A DNA stretch of 45,477 nt from a virus. Each line of letters starts with the position of its first letter. Position 1 is the first letter of the stretch. The notes beneath the pieces were generated by a model. That model did no database searches. It worked only from the letters and a program-made list of their open reading frames with translations, and had not been told where the DNA came from. The stretch lies in the IMG/VR virus record IMGVR_UViG_3300042309_000455, positions 1-45,477 of that record. One strand, written 5' to 3'. Below, in pieces: positions 34,457 to 42,429 of the stretch. Both the position numbers and the translations under genes were made by a program.

Positions 34457-36664
34457 ATGAGTACAGTTAATAAAGGTTTACAAATATCAAGAACAGGATT
34501 AAGCTTATATTATAATGTAAATGATCCAAAAAGTTTTCGTGGACCAGATAGTGCAAATTTAGCTAATGGAGTTTATTTAGGTTTTTCAGGAGACCGTTGG
34601 TTAAAAGTTACTAGTTATCCAAGAGCAGGAAGATTGCCATTTAAATTAGAAAGTGATGTTTATAAACTCGTAAGTGGAAATAATTATTGGGGCAATGCAA
34701 GTGATTTTAGCGTTGCTTATGGCAAAACTTATATAGTAAGCTTTTGGTATTATCAAACGGCTCCAAATATCGTTACTCTTTCGTCAAGTAGATTTTTTGG
34801 AACTCCAAGAGGAGGATCTGGAATATATAATAATGTTTCTACTGAAATGTATAGTACTTTTGATCTTACTATAGTGGGAAAATGGACTTTTGGTTATTCT
34901 ATTATTTGTACAAATGTTCCAGTTGATAGTTATTCATATTTCAGAGGAACTTATACTTTGCCTTCTTATAATGATGATAATCCAGCCGGGGATGTTTATA
35001 TTGCTAATTTTAAATTTGAAGAAGCTGATTTTCCAACAGCTTTTAATACTACTGCAAGAACAAATTCTTTAGCTGGCGGTGGAGGTTTAGTCGATTTAAG
35101 TGGAAATAATAAAAGCATAGATTTAACATCTATGTTGTTTGATGATGAGGGTCCATTATTTGATGGAATTAATAGCTATACAATGAGTATCAGTTCTGCA
35201 CAAAACTCATCAGGAGCTATTATTGATAATAGATATGATTTTAGTTTACAATTTTGGTTAAGACCAAATTCTAGTAATTTTCCTCTAAATGCATGCGGAG
35301 ATAAAAGAATTACTATTTTCGAATTGCCGGGAACTGGCCTTCCGGGTGCTTATTATTTAGGATTGTTTGCATACTTAACTAGTGCATCTGCTAACTCTAG
35401 TACAACTAGTTTAATAGCTCAAATAAGATCAGCAGCAGATAATACTCATACCTCTTCAGATACAGGAACATCAACAAGCACAACAATCAATAGAAATGAA
35501 TGGACTCACATTGTAATAACTTATACTGGTTTTGTAATAAGAATTTATAAAAATGGTGTTCTGGATTCTACATCTTCTGCCTTAACTAATAATTCATATT
35601 TTTGGGATGGTGCTATAAACATGGGTTATATTGCAAATAACTGTGGACCCTCTTTATTGCATGGAAAAATACAAGAAGTAAAAGTCTATAAAAAAGCATT
35701 AAATGCTTCTGAAGTTTATAACGATTATTTAGTAAGCAAAAACATATATATCCTAAAAGCTTCTCGCTATTCAAATTATGGATCTTCTCTGACGAATCCC
35801 GCTTATTCTGCATTAGATATTACTAGAAAACGCGGAGATGTCGCAAGTGGCTTGTATTATATAATTACTTCAAATGGTGTAAAACAAGTATATTGTGACA
35901 TGACTACAAGAGATGAATATGGGCAAACTGGTTGGATGCTTGTAGGAAGTTGGGATACTGATTATCAATGGAGTTTAAAAGCAAATAGTTCCGATTCAGT
36001 TTTTGGAACTACTGCAATGAATTGTGTTTCTTCTAATTTTGGTAATATGAAAATTAACCATTTTAGAATTTTAGCTTCTGCTGCTGCTACTACGGTAACA
36101 AGCAGCGCAAGTGCAGATTGGTATTATCAATGGAATACAAAAGTAAGATGGAAAGAAGTTTGGGCACCAGATGCTAGTAGAACTCAATACTATAGTAGTT
36201 ATGGAAACAATGTATCACTACCAAGAGGATCTTTAAAAGCTTTTGATTTAAGTTATAATTTAAAATTCTCTGTAAAAAATAGTTTTCATAAATATAACGG
36301 ATTAAGTGATTATGGTTTTACTCCTACAGCAGACGTTTCAAATACAGGAATTACAAATGCCCCAGTGGTTGGCTTATGCAGATTTCATGAAGCTTTATTG
36401 TATGCTGGTAGACCATTCGGAGCATTTAATTTAACTAGAACTGGCGATTTTGAAGCAGGTACAGGTGCTGATGCTGATGGTACTCTTGCTATTGGAATAT
36501 CAACAACAAGTGATAACTATACTGGTCAAGATCGTGATGTAAATGTCGCTGCCAAAGTAGGATATGATGATAATATAGTTTGGTCAGCTTATACTACTTC
36601 GGTAACATCTGCTGTAACTACAGCAAATAATATTAGTACAAAACTATGGTGGTGGATTAAATAA
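34457..36664 (+). CDS. LamG/concanavalin-like adhesin 2 with fibrinogen-like C-terminal domain
   Basis: 735 residues, one base after the preceding gene. The N-terminal sandwich (SLYYNVNDPKSFRGPDSANL) is shared with adhesin 1. AGGGGLVDLSGNNKSIDLTS introduces a LamG-like domain (about 200-425) with EWTHIVITYTGFVIRIYKNG and the closing EVKVYKKALNASEVYNDY. From about residue 435 onward SALDITRKRGDVASGLYYI, VKQVYCDMTTRDE and GWMLVGSWD match the start of a fibrinogen-related domain (SGxYxIxxxxxxxxVYCDMxTxGGGW). The rest of that domain is Trp/Tyr/Asn-rich and ends KLWWWIK. Fibrinogen-related domains commonly bind glycans or acetylated groups. The combination suggests two binding specificities on one virion adhesin. 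Confidence 0.75.
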   Translation: MSTVNKGLQISRTGLSLYYNVNDPKSFRGPDSANLANGVYLGFSGDRWLKVTSYPRAGRLPFKLESDVYKLVSGNNYWGNASDFSVAYGKTYIVSFWYYQTAPNIVTLSSSRFFGTPRGGSGIYNNVSTEMYSTFDLTIVGKWTFGYSIICTNVPVDSYSYFRGTYTLPSYNDDNPAGDVYIANFKFEEADFPTAFNTTARTNSLAGGGGLVDLSGNNKSIDLTSMLFDDEGPLFDGINSYTMSISSAQNSSGAIIDNRYDFSLQFWLRPNSSNFPLNACGDKRITIFELPGTGLPGAYYLGLFAYLTSASANSSTTSLIAQIRSAADNTHTSSDTGTSTSTTINRNEWTHIVITYTGFVIRIYKNGVLDSTSSALTNNSYFWDGAINMGYIANNCGPSLLHGKIQEVKVYKKALNASEVYNDYLVSKNIYILKASRYSNYGSSLTNPAYSALDITRKRGDVASGLYYIITSNGVKQVYCDMTTRDEYGQTGWMLVGSWDTDYQWSLKANSSDSVFGTTAMNCVSSNFGNMKINHFRILASAAATTVTSSASADWYYQWNTKVRWKEVWAPDASRTQYYSSYGNNVSLPRGSLKAFDLSYNLKFSVKNSFHKYNGLSDYGFTPTADVSNTGITNAPVVGLCRFHEALLYAGRPFGAFNLTRTGDFEAGTGADADGTLAIGISTTSDNYTGQDRDVNVAAKVGYDDNIVWSAYTTSVTSAVTTANNISTKLWWWIK

Positions 36665-36665
36665 T

Positions 36666-38720
36666 ATGTCATTAACATACTCTCCAAAAATTATATTAGA
36701 TGGTCTAGTTTTATGCTTAGACCCATCACAAAATAAATCATATCCAAGCGCAAATTTATCAGTAAAAGATGGTTTGATTTTGTGGTTAGATTCATCTGAC
36801 GATAGTTCTTTTAGCTATAGTTCAGGAACTTTAGTAAGTCAATGGCGTGATAAAAGTGGATTAAATAATCATGCAAATCAATCCACCGCTGCCAATCAAC
36901 CAACTAGAAATTCTAGTACAAATTCTAGAAAAACAGTAACTTTTGATGGAACAAATGATTCTTTAAGTACTTCTAATTCATTAGATTTAAGTGTTACTCA
37001 TACAATATTCGCTATAGCTAGTCAAACAACAGGCACCGAGGATGCTGGATTAGTTTCTATAAATAATTCATTAAATAATGGACTTACTTTACATAATGGA
37101 AGTACTTATTATGCATATTATGGTGATGGTGGTAAATATGCGACTAGTTCAATTACTACATCTACGACTTATATTTTTACAAAAGTTTTTAAAGGCACTT
37201 CTAGCACTACAAGGCAAGTATATTTAAATGGAACTTCTGCAACAACAACAGGTGTCATTGCAAATTCTGATGCTTCAGGTGTAATTAGATTAGGTCAACA
37301 ATCAACTTATTTAAATGGAAAGATTGCTGAAGTAATTATTTTTAATAGAGAATTAACAGCTACAGAATTAAAACAAGTCCACACATATCTTGGACAAAAA
37401 TGGGGTATATCTAATACTGATAGAAGTATAGTTGATTTAGCGGGAAATGATGACAATGGATTATTTGGCAATGGAACTGTGGCAAATATGCCGCTTTATG
37501 ATTATTATAACAAAGGAACTTTGAAATTTGATGGTTCCAATGATTATGTGAGTGTAGGAGCTAACGCAATTCTTCGGGGTAATAGTATAAGTTTAGGAGT
37601 TTTTTTTAAGACTATAAATAATGGACAATCGGTTCAATTTATAGCCGGATATGGAGATACTGGTGTACAGGGTTATTGGTTAGGAGTAGTTGGCGGACCT
37701 ATACGATTTTTTGTAGGTAATGGATCAACATCTCTTCAGTTAAATTCAGGCATATCTCCTAATAATGACCAAATTTACTATGTAGTTGGCACATACGATG
37801 GAACAAATCAACGAATTTATGTTGATGGCGTATTAATGGCATCTTCGACTTCTGTCAATGGAAGTCTGAGTTATACTGGAATGACTGATGGATTTTTGAT
37901 TGGACAAGTCCAAGGATTTACTGGCGGTAGATACTTAACTGGAAACATATATGCTATGCAAGTATATAATAAAGCATTAAGTGCCGCAGAAGTATTACAA
38001 AATTATGAAGCTCAAAAGTCAAAATTTGCAAATACAATTGTACAAAATGGTCTTGTATTAAATCTTGATGCTGGCAATCCATATAGTTATGCTGGAGCAG
38101 GTACAACATGGTATGATGTTAGCGGAAATGCAATAAATGCATCTGCAAGTGGAACATCTTCTTATATTAATTTATACGGTGGTTTATTAAGTTTTCCTAA
38201 TAATAATAGTTATTATAATACTTCAACAGTTTCTGCGTTGAATTTAGGATCAGCTTCATTTAGCATGGAGTGTTGGGTTTATTTAGATGCGGCAACTGCA
38301 TCAGATAATACTTATAGAGGAATAATAAGCTTAGGCACAAATTCAAGTAACTTTGTATATATTGCAAAATGGAGATCTGGTTTATATACAGGATTATATG
38401 TTCAGTATAAAGCAGGTGGATCAACTATTACAGGTGTTTATCAAGCTAATGAATACAATCCAGTTTCAAAATGGACTCATGTTATAGCAACAAAATCTGG
38501 TAGTTCTTTAACTCTTTATGTGAATGGTTCTATCGTATATACAATAAATGATTTAAATACAACCTTTACTGGAAATAGCTCTGTTTATGTCGCGCAAGCG
38601 CATAGTGACGTTGCTTCTTTATATGGTTATGTTGGAGAGGCAAGAGTTTATAATATTTCTTTATCTGCTGCTCAGGTCTTGCAAAATTACAATGCTACAA
38701 AAGGAAGATTTGGATTATAA
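36666..38720 (+). CDS. triple LamG-like adhesin 3
   Basis: 684 residues, one base after adhesin 2. Three concanavalin/LamG-like domains are visible. Domain 1 is at about 28-248 (LILWLDSSDD, KTVTFDGTNDSLSTSNSLDL, VIIFNRELTATELKQV); domain 2 at about 255-455 (TLKFDGSNDYVSVGA, YYVVGTYDGTNQRIYVDGVL, MQVYNKALSAAEVLQNYEAQ); domain 3 at about 458-684 (IVQNGLVLNLDAGNPYSYAG, WTHVIATKSGSSLTLYVNGS, ARVYNISLSAAQVLQNYNAT). Each shows the sandwich core and the closing 'vYN..Ls..Ev.qNY' helix. It lacks the N-terminal module of adhesins 1 and 2. A motif-containing 47-nt gap follows. Role as a receptor- or surface-glycan-binding virion protein is inferred. Confidence 0.8.
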   Translation: MSLTYSPKIILDGLVLCLDPSQNKSYPSANLSVKDGLILWLDSSDDSSFSYSSGTLVSQWRDKSGLNNHANQSTAANQPTRNSSTNSRKTVTFDGTNDSLSTSNSLDLSVTHTIFAIASQTTGTEDAGLVSINNSLNNGLTLHNGSTYYAYYGDGGKYATSSITTSTTYIFTKVFKGTSSTTRQVYLNGTSATTTGVIANSDASGVIRLGQQSTYLNGKIAEVIIFNRELTATELKQVHTYLGQKWGISNTDRSIVDLAGNDDNGLFGNGTVANMPLYDYYNKGTLKFDGSNDYVSVGANAILRGNSISLGVFFKTINNGQSVQFIAGYGDTGVQGYWLGVVGGPIRFFVGNGSTSLQLNSGISPNNDQIYYVVGTYDGTNQRIYVDGVLMASSTSVNGSLSYTGMTDGFLIGQVQGFTGGRYLTGNIYAMQVYNKALSAAEVLQNYEAQKSKFANTIVQNGLVLNLDAGNPYSYAGAGTTWYDVSGNAINASASGTSSYINLYGGLLSFPNNNSYYNTSTVSALNLGSASFSMECWVYLDAATASDNTYRGIISLGTNSSNFVYIAKWRSGLYTGLYVQYKAGGSTITGVYQANEYNPVSKWTHVIATKSGSSLTLYVNGSIVYTINDLNTTFTGNSSVYVAQAHSDVASLYGYVGEARVYNISLSAAQVLQNYNATKGRFGL

Positions 38721-38721
38721 A

Positions 38722-38737
38722 GTGTAAAAAATATTAG
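38722..38737 (+). promoter_or_regulatory. late-promoter-like motif ahead of Ig-like gene
   Basis: GTGTAAAAAATATTAG begins 1 nt after the stop of adhesin 3 and lies 30 nt before ATG 38768, the largest spacing among the copies. There is no terminator in this gap, so it would be an internal promoter. Confidence 0.45.
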
Positions 38738-38767
38738 AATAACTTAATTTTAGATTAAAATAAGAAA

Positions 38768-39595
38768 ATGAATACAATATTTATCCCCGTTTACCCAAAA
38801 CCATCTGGCGCAAATGTGACGCAACTTTGCGTTGATTTTAACGCATTTGACCCTCATGATGGAATTAGATTTTCAGTCGTAATGAAAAATCCTGAAGGAT
38901 TAGTTTTAGATAAAACTTTTACTAATCTTGCGGGAGATGACTGGCAAGATTGGCCCCCTGAGCAAACAGCCGCAGCAGATTATAATTATGTAAAAAATGT
39001 AGTATTACAAAACTTAGGATATACTGAAGCAGTCGCTCCATACTTTACTACTCAGCCTGAAAATTTAAAAGTTCTTAGTGGTTCTCCCGCTGTATTTACT
39101 GTAGTAGCTTCTGGAGATGCTCCTATTTCTTATCAATGGTATAAGAATCAAGAACTTATTTCAGGAGCAAATTTAGAAGTTCTTACTATAAATTCAGTCT
39201 CCGAAACTAATATAGGAACCTATTATGTAAAAGCTCAAAACCCTGTAGGAAGTACAAATAGTAATTTAGCTTCATTGAATACTTTTGTAGCTCCATTTAT
39301 CTTATCGAATCCAAGTGACTTATCTATGCCTTCTGGAGCAAACGCATATTTCTCTGCTGTATTTGATGGAGATCAACCAATTACTATTGAGTGGTTTAAA
39401 GACGATCAATCTATTCCAGATTCTAATTCCTCTCAGTATGTCATAAGTGGAGTCACACAAGATAATGTAGGATTCTATAAAGCAAAAGCTACTAATATAG
39501 CTGGATCAATAGAAACATCTGAAGCAAGTCTCTCTATTATTGAACCAACTCCTCCAACTCCTCCTGAGCCAGTTCCAACGGGAATTATGCCTTAA
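38768..39595 (+). CDS. two-Ig-domain surface protein with proline-rich tail
   Basis: 275 residues. An N-terminal domain (about 1-85) is followed by two tandem I-set-like Ig domains, about 91-172 and 176-258. Each has a core Trp (YQWYKNQ at W124; IEWFKDD at W209) and the 'D.G.Y...A.N..G' F-strand (NIGTYYVKAQNPVGS; NVGFYKAKATNIAGS). The usual Ig disulphide Cys are missing, as is common in phage Ig-like domains. The C-terminus is Pro-rich (EPTPPTPPEPVPTG). Ig-like domains on phage virions often bind weakly to carbohydrates or mucus. The gene has its own promoter-like motif and ends at a strong terminator, closing the adhesin block. Confidence 0.8.
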   Translation: MNTIFIPVYPKPSGANVTQLCVDFNAFDPHDGIRFSVVMKNPEGLVLDKTFTNLAGDDWQDWPPEQTAAADYNYVKNVVLQNLGYTEAVAPYFTTQPENLKVLSGSPAVFTVVASGDAPISYQWYKNQELISGANLEVLTINSVSETNIGTYYVKAQNPVGSTNSNLASLNTFVAPFILSNPSDLSMPSGANAYFSAVFDGDQPITIEWFKDDQSIPDSNSSQYVISGVTQDNVGFYKAKATNIAGSIETSEASLSIIEPTPPTPPEPVPTGIMP

Positions 39596-39615
39596 TTTTT
39601 AAAATATCTCTTCTC

Positions 39616-39638
39616 AAGCCCCGAAAGGGGCTTTTTTT
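39616..39638 (+). terminator. intrinsic terminator closing the adhesin block
   Basis: AAGCCCC (39616-39622), GAAA tetraloop, GGGGCTT (39627-39633), T-run to 39638. The promoter-like motif begins at the next base. Confidence 0.92.
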
Positions 39639-39651
39639 GTGTAATAATGTG
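39639..39651 (+). promoter_or_regulatory. late-promoter-like motif directly after terminator
   Basis: GTGTAATAATGTG starts at the base after the terminator T-run. It covers the first possible ATG (39647) of the next gene, so the ATG at 39653 is the likelier start and the transcript would be essentially leaderless. Confidence 0.5.
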
Positions 39652-39652
39652 T

Positions 39653-40027
39653 ATGAATTTAACAGGTACACAAGGAAACTCTTTTTATAAGAGACTTGTT
39701 GCCCGTGACTCTGATGGAGTTGTCATAAACTTATCAGGCTTCACGGCTTCTGGCTATGTAAGAGCAAGTTATGGGGCAGGATATACAAACGACAATGTGT
39801 ATGTACCAAGCTCTGGTATTTTATTAGACTTAAATCCAAAAATCATATCAGGAGCCGCAGGAGAAAGTTTTGTCAGCGGATATATCGATATCAGCATAGG
39901 TAGAACAGGAATGGCGGCTTTACCATCTAGTTACTTATTATACGATGTTCAAGTTTTCTCGGGAGAAAATTATGCTCGTACTGTTGAAGGTGGCTATTTT
40001 GTAATTAATCCAGAAATAACATACTAA
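39653..40027 (+). CDS. small beta-sandwich virion protein (baseplate/adhesin N-domain-like)
   Basis: 124 residues from ATG 39653; the ATG at 39647 would add two residues but falls inside the promoter-like motif. The pattern NLTGTQGNSFYKRLVARDSD, VVINLSGFTASGYVRAS, ISIGRTGMAALPSSYLLYDV, then VEGGYFVINPEITY matches a common phage module, 'TqGdtf...v...dg.p.dLtGyt....vR....L....yvYDvel..g....rileG.~~v.peVT'. This module is often found at the N-terminus of upper-baseplate or minor tail proteins. Here it stands alone. It begins the connector/tail operon, with a 1-nt gap to the next gene. Role in the tail or neck is inferred. Confidence 0.6.
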   Translation: MNLTGTQGNSFYKRLVARDSDGVVINLSGFTASGYVRASYGAGYTNDNVYVPSSGILLDLNPKIISGAAGESFVSGYIDISIGRTGMAALPSSYLLYDVQVFSGENYARTVEGGYFVINPEITY

Positions 40028-40028
40028 T

Positions 40029-40523
40029 ATGAAAATCGTAGACATGGCTCAAGAACTCTATTTCGAATTAGGTCAACCAAGTGATCTATCAGTACCAGCT
40101 ATTAGTTATTGGCTTAGGAGCAATATAGGTATTCTTAATAATAAACTGAACAAAGACATTATTATAGACGACGCTTCTTTGGAGCTTGTGCCCAATTTGG
40201 GAGAAACAGAAAAGTCTATTTATAAAAAGATCTATGAATGTTATTTTTACGATCTAAAAGTCAAGCAAACTTTAAATGCAATAAATGGAGATAGCTTGTT
40301 GGAAGTTACAGATGGCGGTGGAACTGTTCGCAGAATCAACCGAAACGAAACCAGTAAAATATACTTAGAAGCAAAGAAAAATTCACTTAATGAATTAACT
40401 GCGATGGTTAATGATTACAATATTAACGACGTTGGTCCTCTACAAGTTGCTGGCGACGATACTGTAGCTGGTTCTTATATTACTGATAAGTATTATTCAA
40501 TCAGACCATTTAATAGAGTTTAA
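40029..40523 (+). CDS. putative head-tail connector (adaptor-like) protein
   Basis: 164 residues, mostly helical (MAQELYFELGQ, ISYWLRSNIGILNNKLNKDI, EKSIYKKIYECYFYDLKVKQ, IYLEAKKNSLNELTAMVNDY), with a short extended C-terminus. A small helical protein encoded immediately before a beta-rich head-closure-like protein and tail-completion-like genes fits the HK97 gp6/SPP1 gp15 adaptor type. It contains a conserved-looking SYWLRSNIG turn. Assignment rests on fold composition and gene order, not on a diagnostic motif. Confidence 0.45.
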   Translation: MKIVDMAQELYFELGQPSDLSVPAISYWLRSNIGILNNKLNKDIIIDDASLELVPNLGETEKSIYKKIYECYFYDLKVKQTLNAINGDSLLEVTDGGGTVRRINRNETSKIYLEAKKNSLNELTAMVNDYNINDVGPLQVAGDDTVAGSYITDKYYSIRPFNRV

Positions 40524-40525
40524 TT

Positions 40526-40966
40526 ATGGCATCTTTAATAACAGACGCACAAAGACTTAGTTTTGGATCAAGTTATAATGATCTTTTTGATACATTATCT
40601 AGGGATATTGTCGTCTACAAAGAGCCTATTAAAAATATAACTTCTGTTAACGAAACTCCAGTATTTGGTTATCCAACAGATCAACTGCCTGATAGCGTAA
40701 CTTATACGCCAGTCTCTGGTGTTTATAAAGCTAGAATATTTTATGGTAGTCCAGATGAAGACATTGTGTCTTTAAATTCTGAGATTAAAAATCCTAATAC
40801 TACTGCAAGAATAAGAGTCCGCTTAGAAGCCAAAGATTACATTGAAAATGGTAAAACAGAAAGAATAACTTTCGACAATAAATCTTGGAATGTGCAATAT
40901 GGTTTTGTAGTTAAAAGATATATTGATGAACCTTATTACGAGTACATGATGAAGGAAATAATGTAA
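40526..40966 (+). CDS. putative head-closure/neck protein
   Basis: 146 residues, 2 nt after the adaptor-like gene. The sequence is mainly beta, with IVVYKEPIKNITSVNETPVF, KARIFYGSPDED, IRVRLEAKDYIENGKTERIT and SWNVQYGFVVKRYIDEPYYE. The C-terminal pattern (extended strands, then a short EYMMKEIM helix) resembles small head-closure proteins, which seal the portal after packaging. The stop overlaps the start of the next gene (TAATG). Position within the neck genes supports the call; no catalytic motif is expected. Confidence 0.45.
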   Translation: MASLITDAQRLSFGSSYNDLFDTLSRDIVVYKEPIKNITSVNETPVFGYPTDQLPDSVTYTPVSGVYKARIFYGSPDEDIVSLNSEIKNPNTTARIRVRLEAKDYIENGKTERITFDNKSWNVQYGFVVKRYIDEPYYEYMMKEIM

Positions 40967-41580
40967 TGGCTACAATAAATAAGACAATTTTAAATAGAGA
41001 AGTCAAAAAACTTCTTTTCAGTAAAGACATTCAGAATTTAGCCTACCAAAGAGCCGAAAAAGAATTTCAAAGACTTAAAAATCAAACAATAAAAGAATTT
41101 GATCAGCACCCAGTTACTGTCGAATTAGAAATGGGAGCCGAAGGAAAAAACATCTCAAAAACTTTACCCGGAACAAAACCTGACTCTAATTTATTTTCAT
41201 TTATTGGATTTGATCAAGACTCTCAGCCTACGCAGCAGGTAAGGCAAGCTTTAGAAGAAGAAATTCTACTAAATAGAACTCCAAAAACAAGAACTACAGA
41301 AACAGGTGTTCAATTCGAATTCCCTGTTTCAGTTCCTACATTAAAGTCAATAGAACAAAAAACTCCATTACCTTGGGAAGCTGGAAGAAGCTGGGTTAGA
41401 GGAATTGAAAGAGGCATTTCTGGATTGGGATATTACTTGTCTGGAAAATTTAAATCTCCTGAGCCTAGCCGATCTGGCGGCGGTATTCAGGCAGATGACA
41501 AAGTTAGATCAGGCTCTTTTTCTACTGTGAAATACTTGAGTACAATACTAAAAAATCTAAAGGATAAACTCAAACAATGA
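40966..41580 (+). CDS. putative tail-completion/neck protein
   Basis: 204 residues. A basic helical N-terminus (LNREVKKLLFSKDIQNLAYQ, RAEKEFQRLKNQTIKEFDQH) leads to a variable middle and a conserved-looking LPWEAGRSWVRGIERGISGL then GYYLSGKF segment. A Ser/Gly-rich segment (SRSGGGIQ) and a final basic helix follow. N-terminal helix plus WEAGRSWVxxIERGI-like segments occur in phage neck or HK97 gp10-like tail-completion proteins. AGGA (40953-40956) provides a ribosome site inside the upstream gene. It overlaps the next gene by 4 nt (ATGA). Confidence 0.45.
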   Translation: MATINKTILNREVKKLLFSKDIQNLAYQRAEKEFQRLKNQTIKEFDQHPVTVELEMGAEGKNISKTLPGTKPDSNLFSFIGFDQDSQPTQQVRQALEEEILLNRTPKTRTTETGVQFEFPVSVPTLKSIEQKTPLPWEAGRSWVRGIERGISGLGYYLSGKFKSPEPSRSGGGIQADDKVRSGSFSTVKYLSTILKNLKDKLKQ

Positions 41581-42425
41581 AACCGCAATTTGACAATCAA
41601 ATATCTTCATCGTTTTTAATGTGGTTTGATCACACTCTGCTATCCAAGGGTGAGGCTTACTATAACGTAAATACTACATTTCCTGCTAATTCTTCTTATG
41701 TGAATGGTTTTTATGCTTATAATGGTCCTTATAAAGGATTAGTATATGACTCTTCAATTGCTGGAGCAACAGTAATGACGGGAGTTAGCATAAATGGCGC
41801 AAATTACAATTTAGGTCAAAGCCCTCTAAGTGGTATAAACTATTCAGAAGGTCAGATTTATTTAAGTTCTGGATCTCTTAATGTTTCTGGAACTTATTCG
41901 GTTAAAGAGTTTAACGTGTTGATGACATCTCAACCAGAAGAAGTGTTATTATTTGAAACTCAATACGTTAGAAGAAATAAAACCCCTGCTGGGTCTTTAA
42001 AGGATTCTTTAAAAGAAAATGCGATAACTTACCCTGTAATTTTCATCAAAAATAATGGAAGCACAAATGATCCTTGGGCTTTCGGCGGAACAGACGAAAC
42101 GAGAGTAGACTTTAGGGCCATTGTTATTGTTGATTCACAATATACATTAGATGCAGTTTGTTCATTATTTAGAGATAGAAATTACGACAACGTTCCTCTA
42201 ATTGATCCAACATACAATCCATTTAATGTTTTAGGCAGCTTTAAGAGCGGGGTAGTTTTTAATTATAATAACATTACAAGCGGCAAAGACTACTGCATGA
42301 TAGATAGAGTTTCCGTCTCAAAGGTCGCAGGTGTAAGAGATAGAGAGAACAATATTAATCCCGGTTCTTATTATGGACTAATTGATTTCGAGTTAGTTAA
42401 ATTTAGAGAGCCAAGACAAACATAA
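41577..42425 (+). CDS. structural protein of neck/tail junction, possible tail terminator
   Basis: 282 residues, overlapping the previous gene by 4 nt and 4 nt upstream of a tail-tube-like gene. N-terminal FDNQISSSFLMWFDHTLLSK is followed by a beta-rich domain (SYVNGFYAYNGPYKGLVYDS, GVSINGANYN). A central TQYVRRNKTPAGSLKDSL segment leads into a mixed alpha/beta region (ITYPVIFIKNNGSTNDPWAF, VDFRAIVIVDSQYTLDAVCS, LFRDRNYDNVPLID). The C-terminal part resembles the alpha/beta layout of tail terminators, while the N-terminal domain is extra. No diagnostic motif is seen; the call rests on position. Confidence 0.4.
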   Translation: MKPQFDNQISSSFLMWFDHTLLSKGEAYYNVNTTFPANSSYVNGFYAYNGPYKGLVYDSSIAGATVMTGVSINGANYNLGQSPLSGINYSEGQIYLSSGSLNVSGTYSVKEFNVLMTSQPEEVLLFETQYVRRNKTPAGSLKDSLKENAITYPVIFIKNNGSTNDPWAFGGTDETRVDFRAIVIVDSQYTLDAVCSLFRDRNYDNVPLIDPTYNPFNVLGSFKSGVVFNYNNITSGKDYCMIDRVSVSKVAGVRDRENNINPGSYYGLIDFELVKFREPRQT

Positions 42426-42429
42426 AAAT

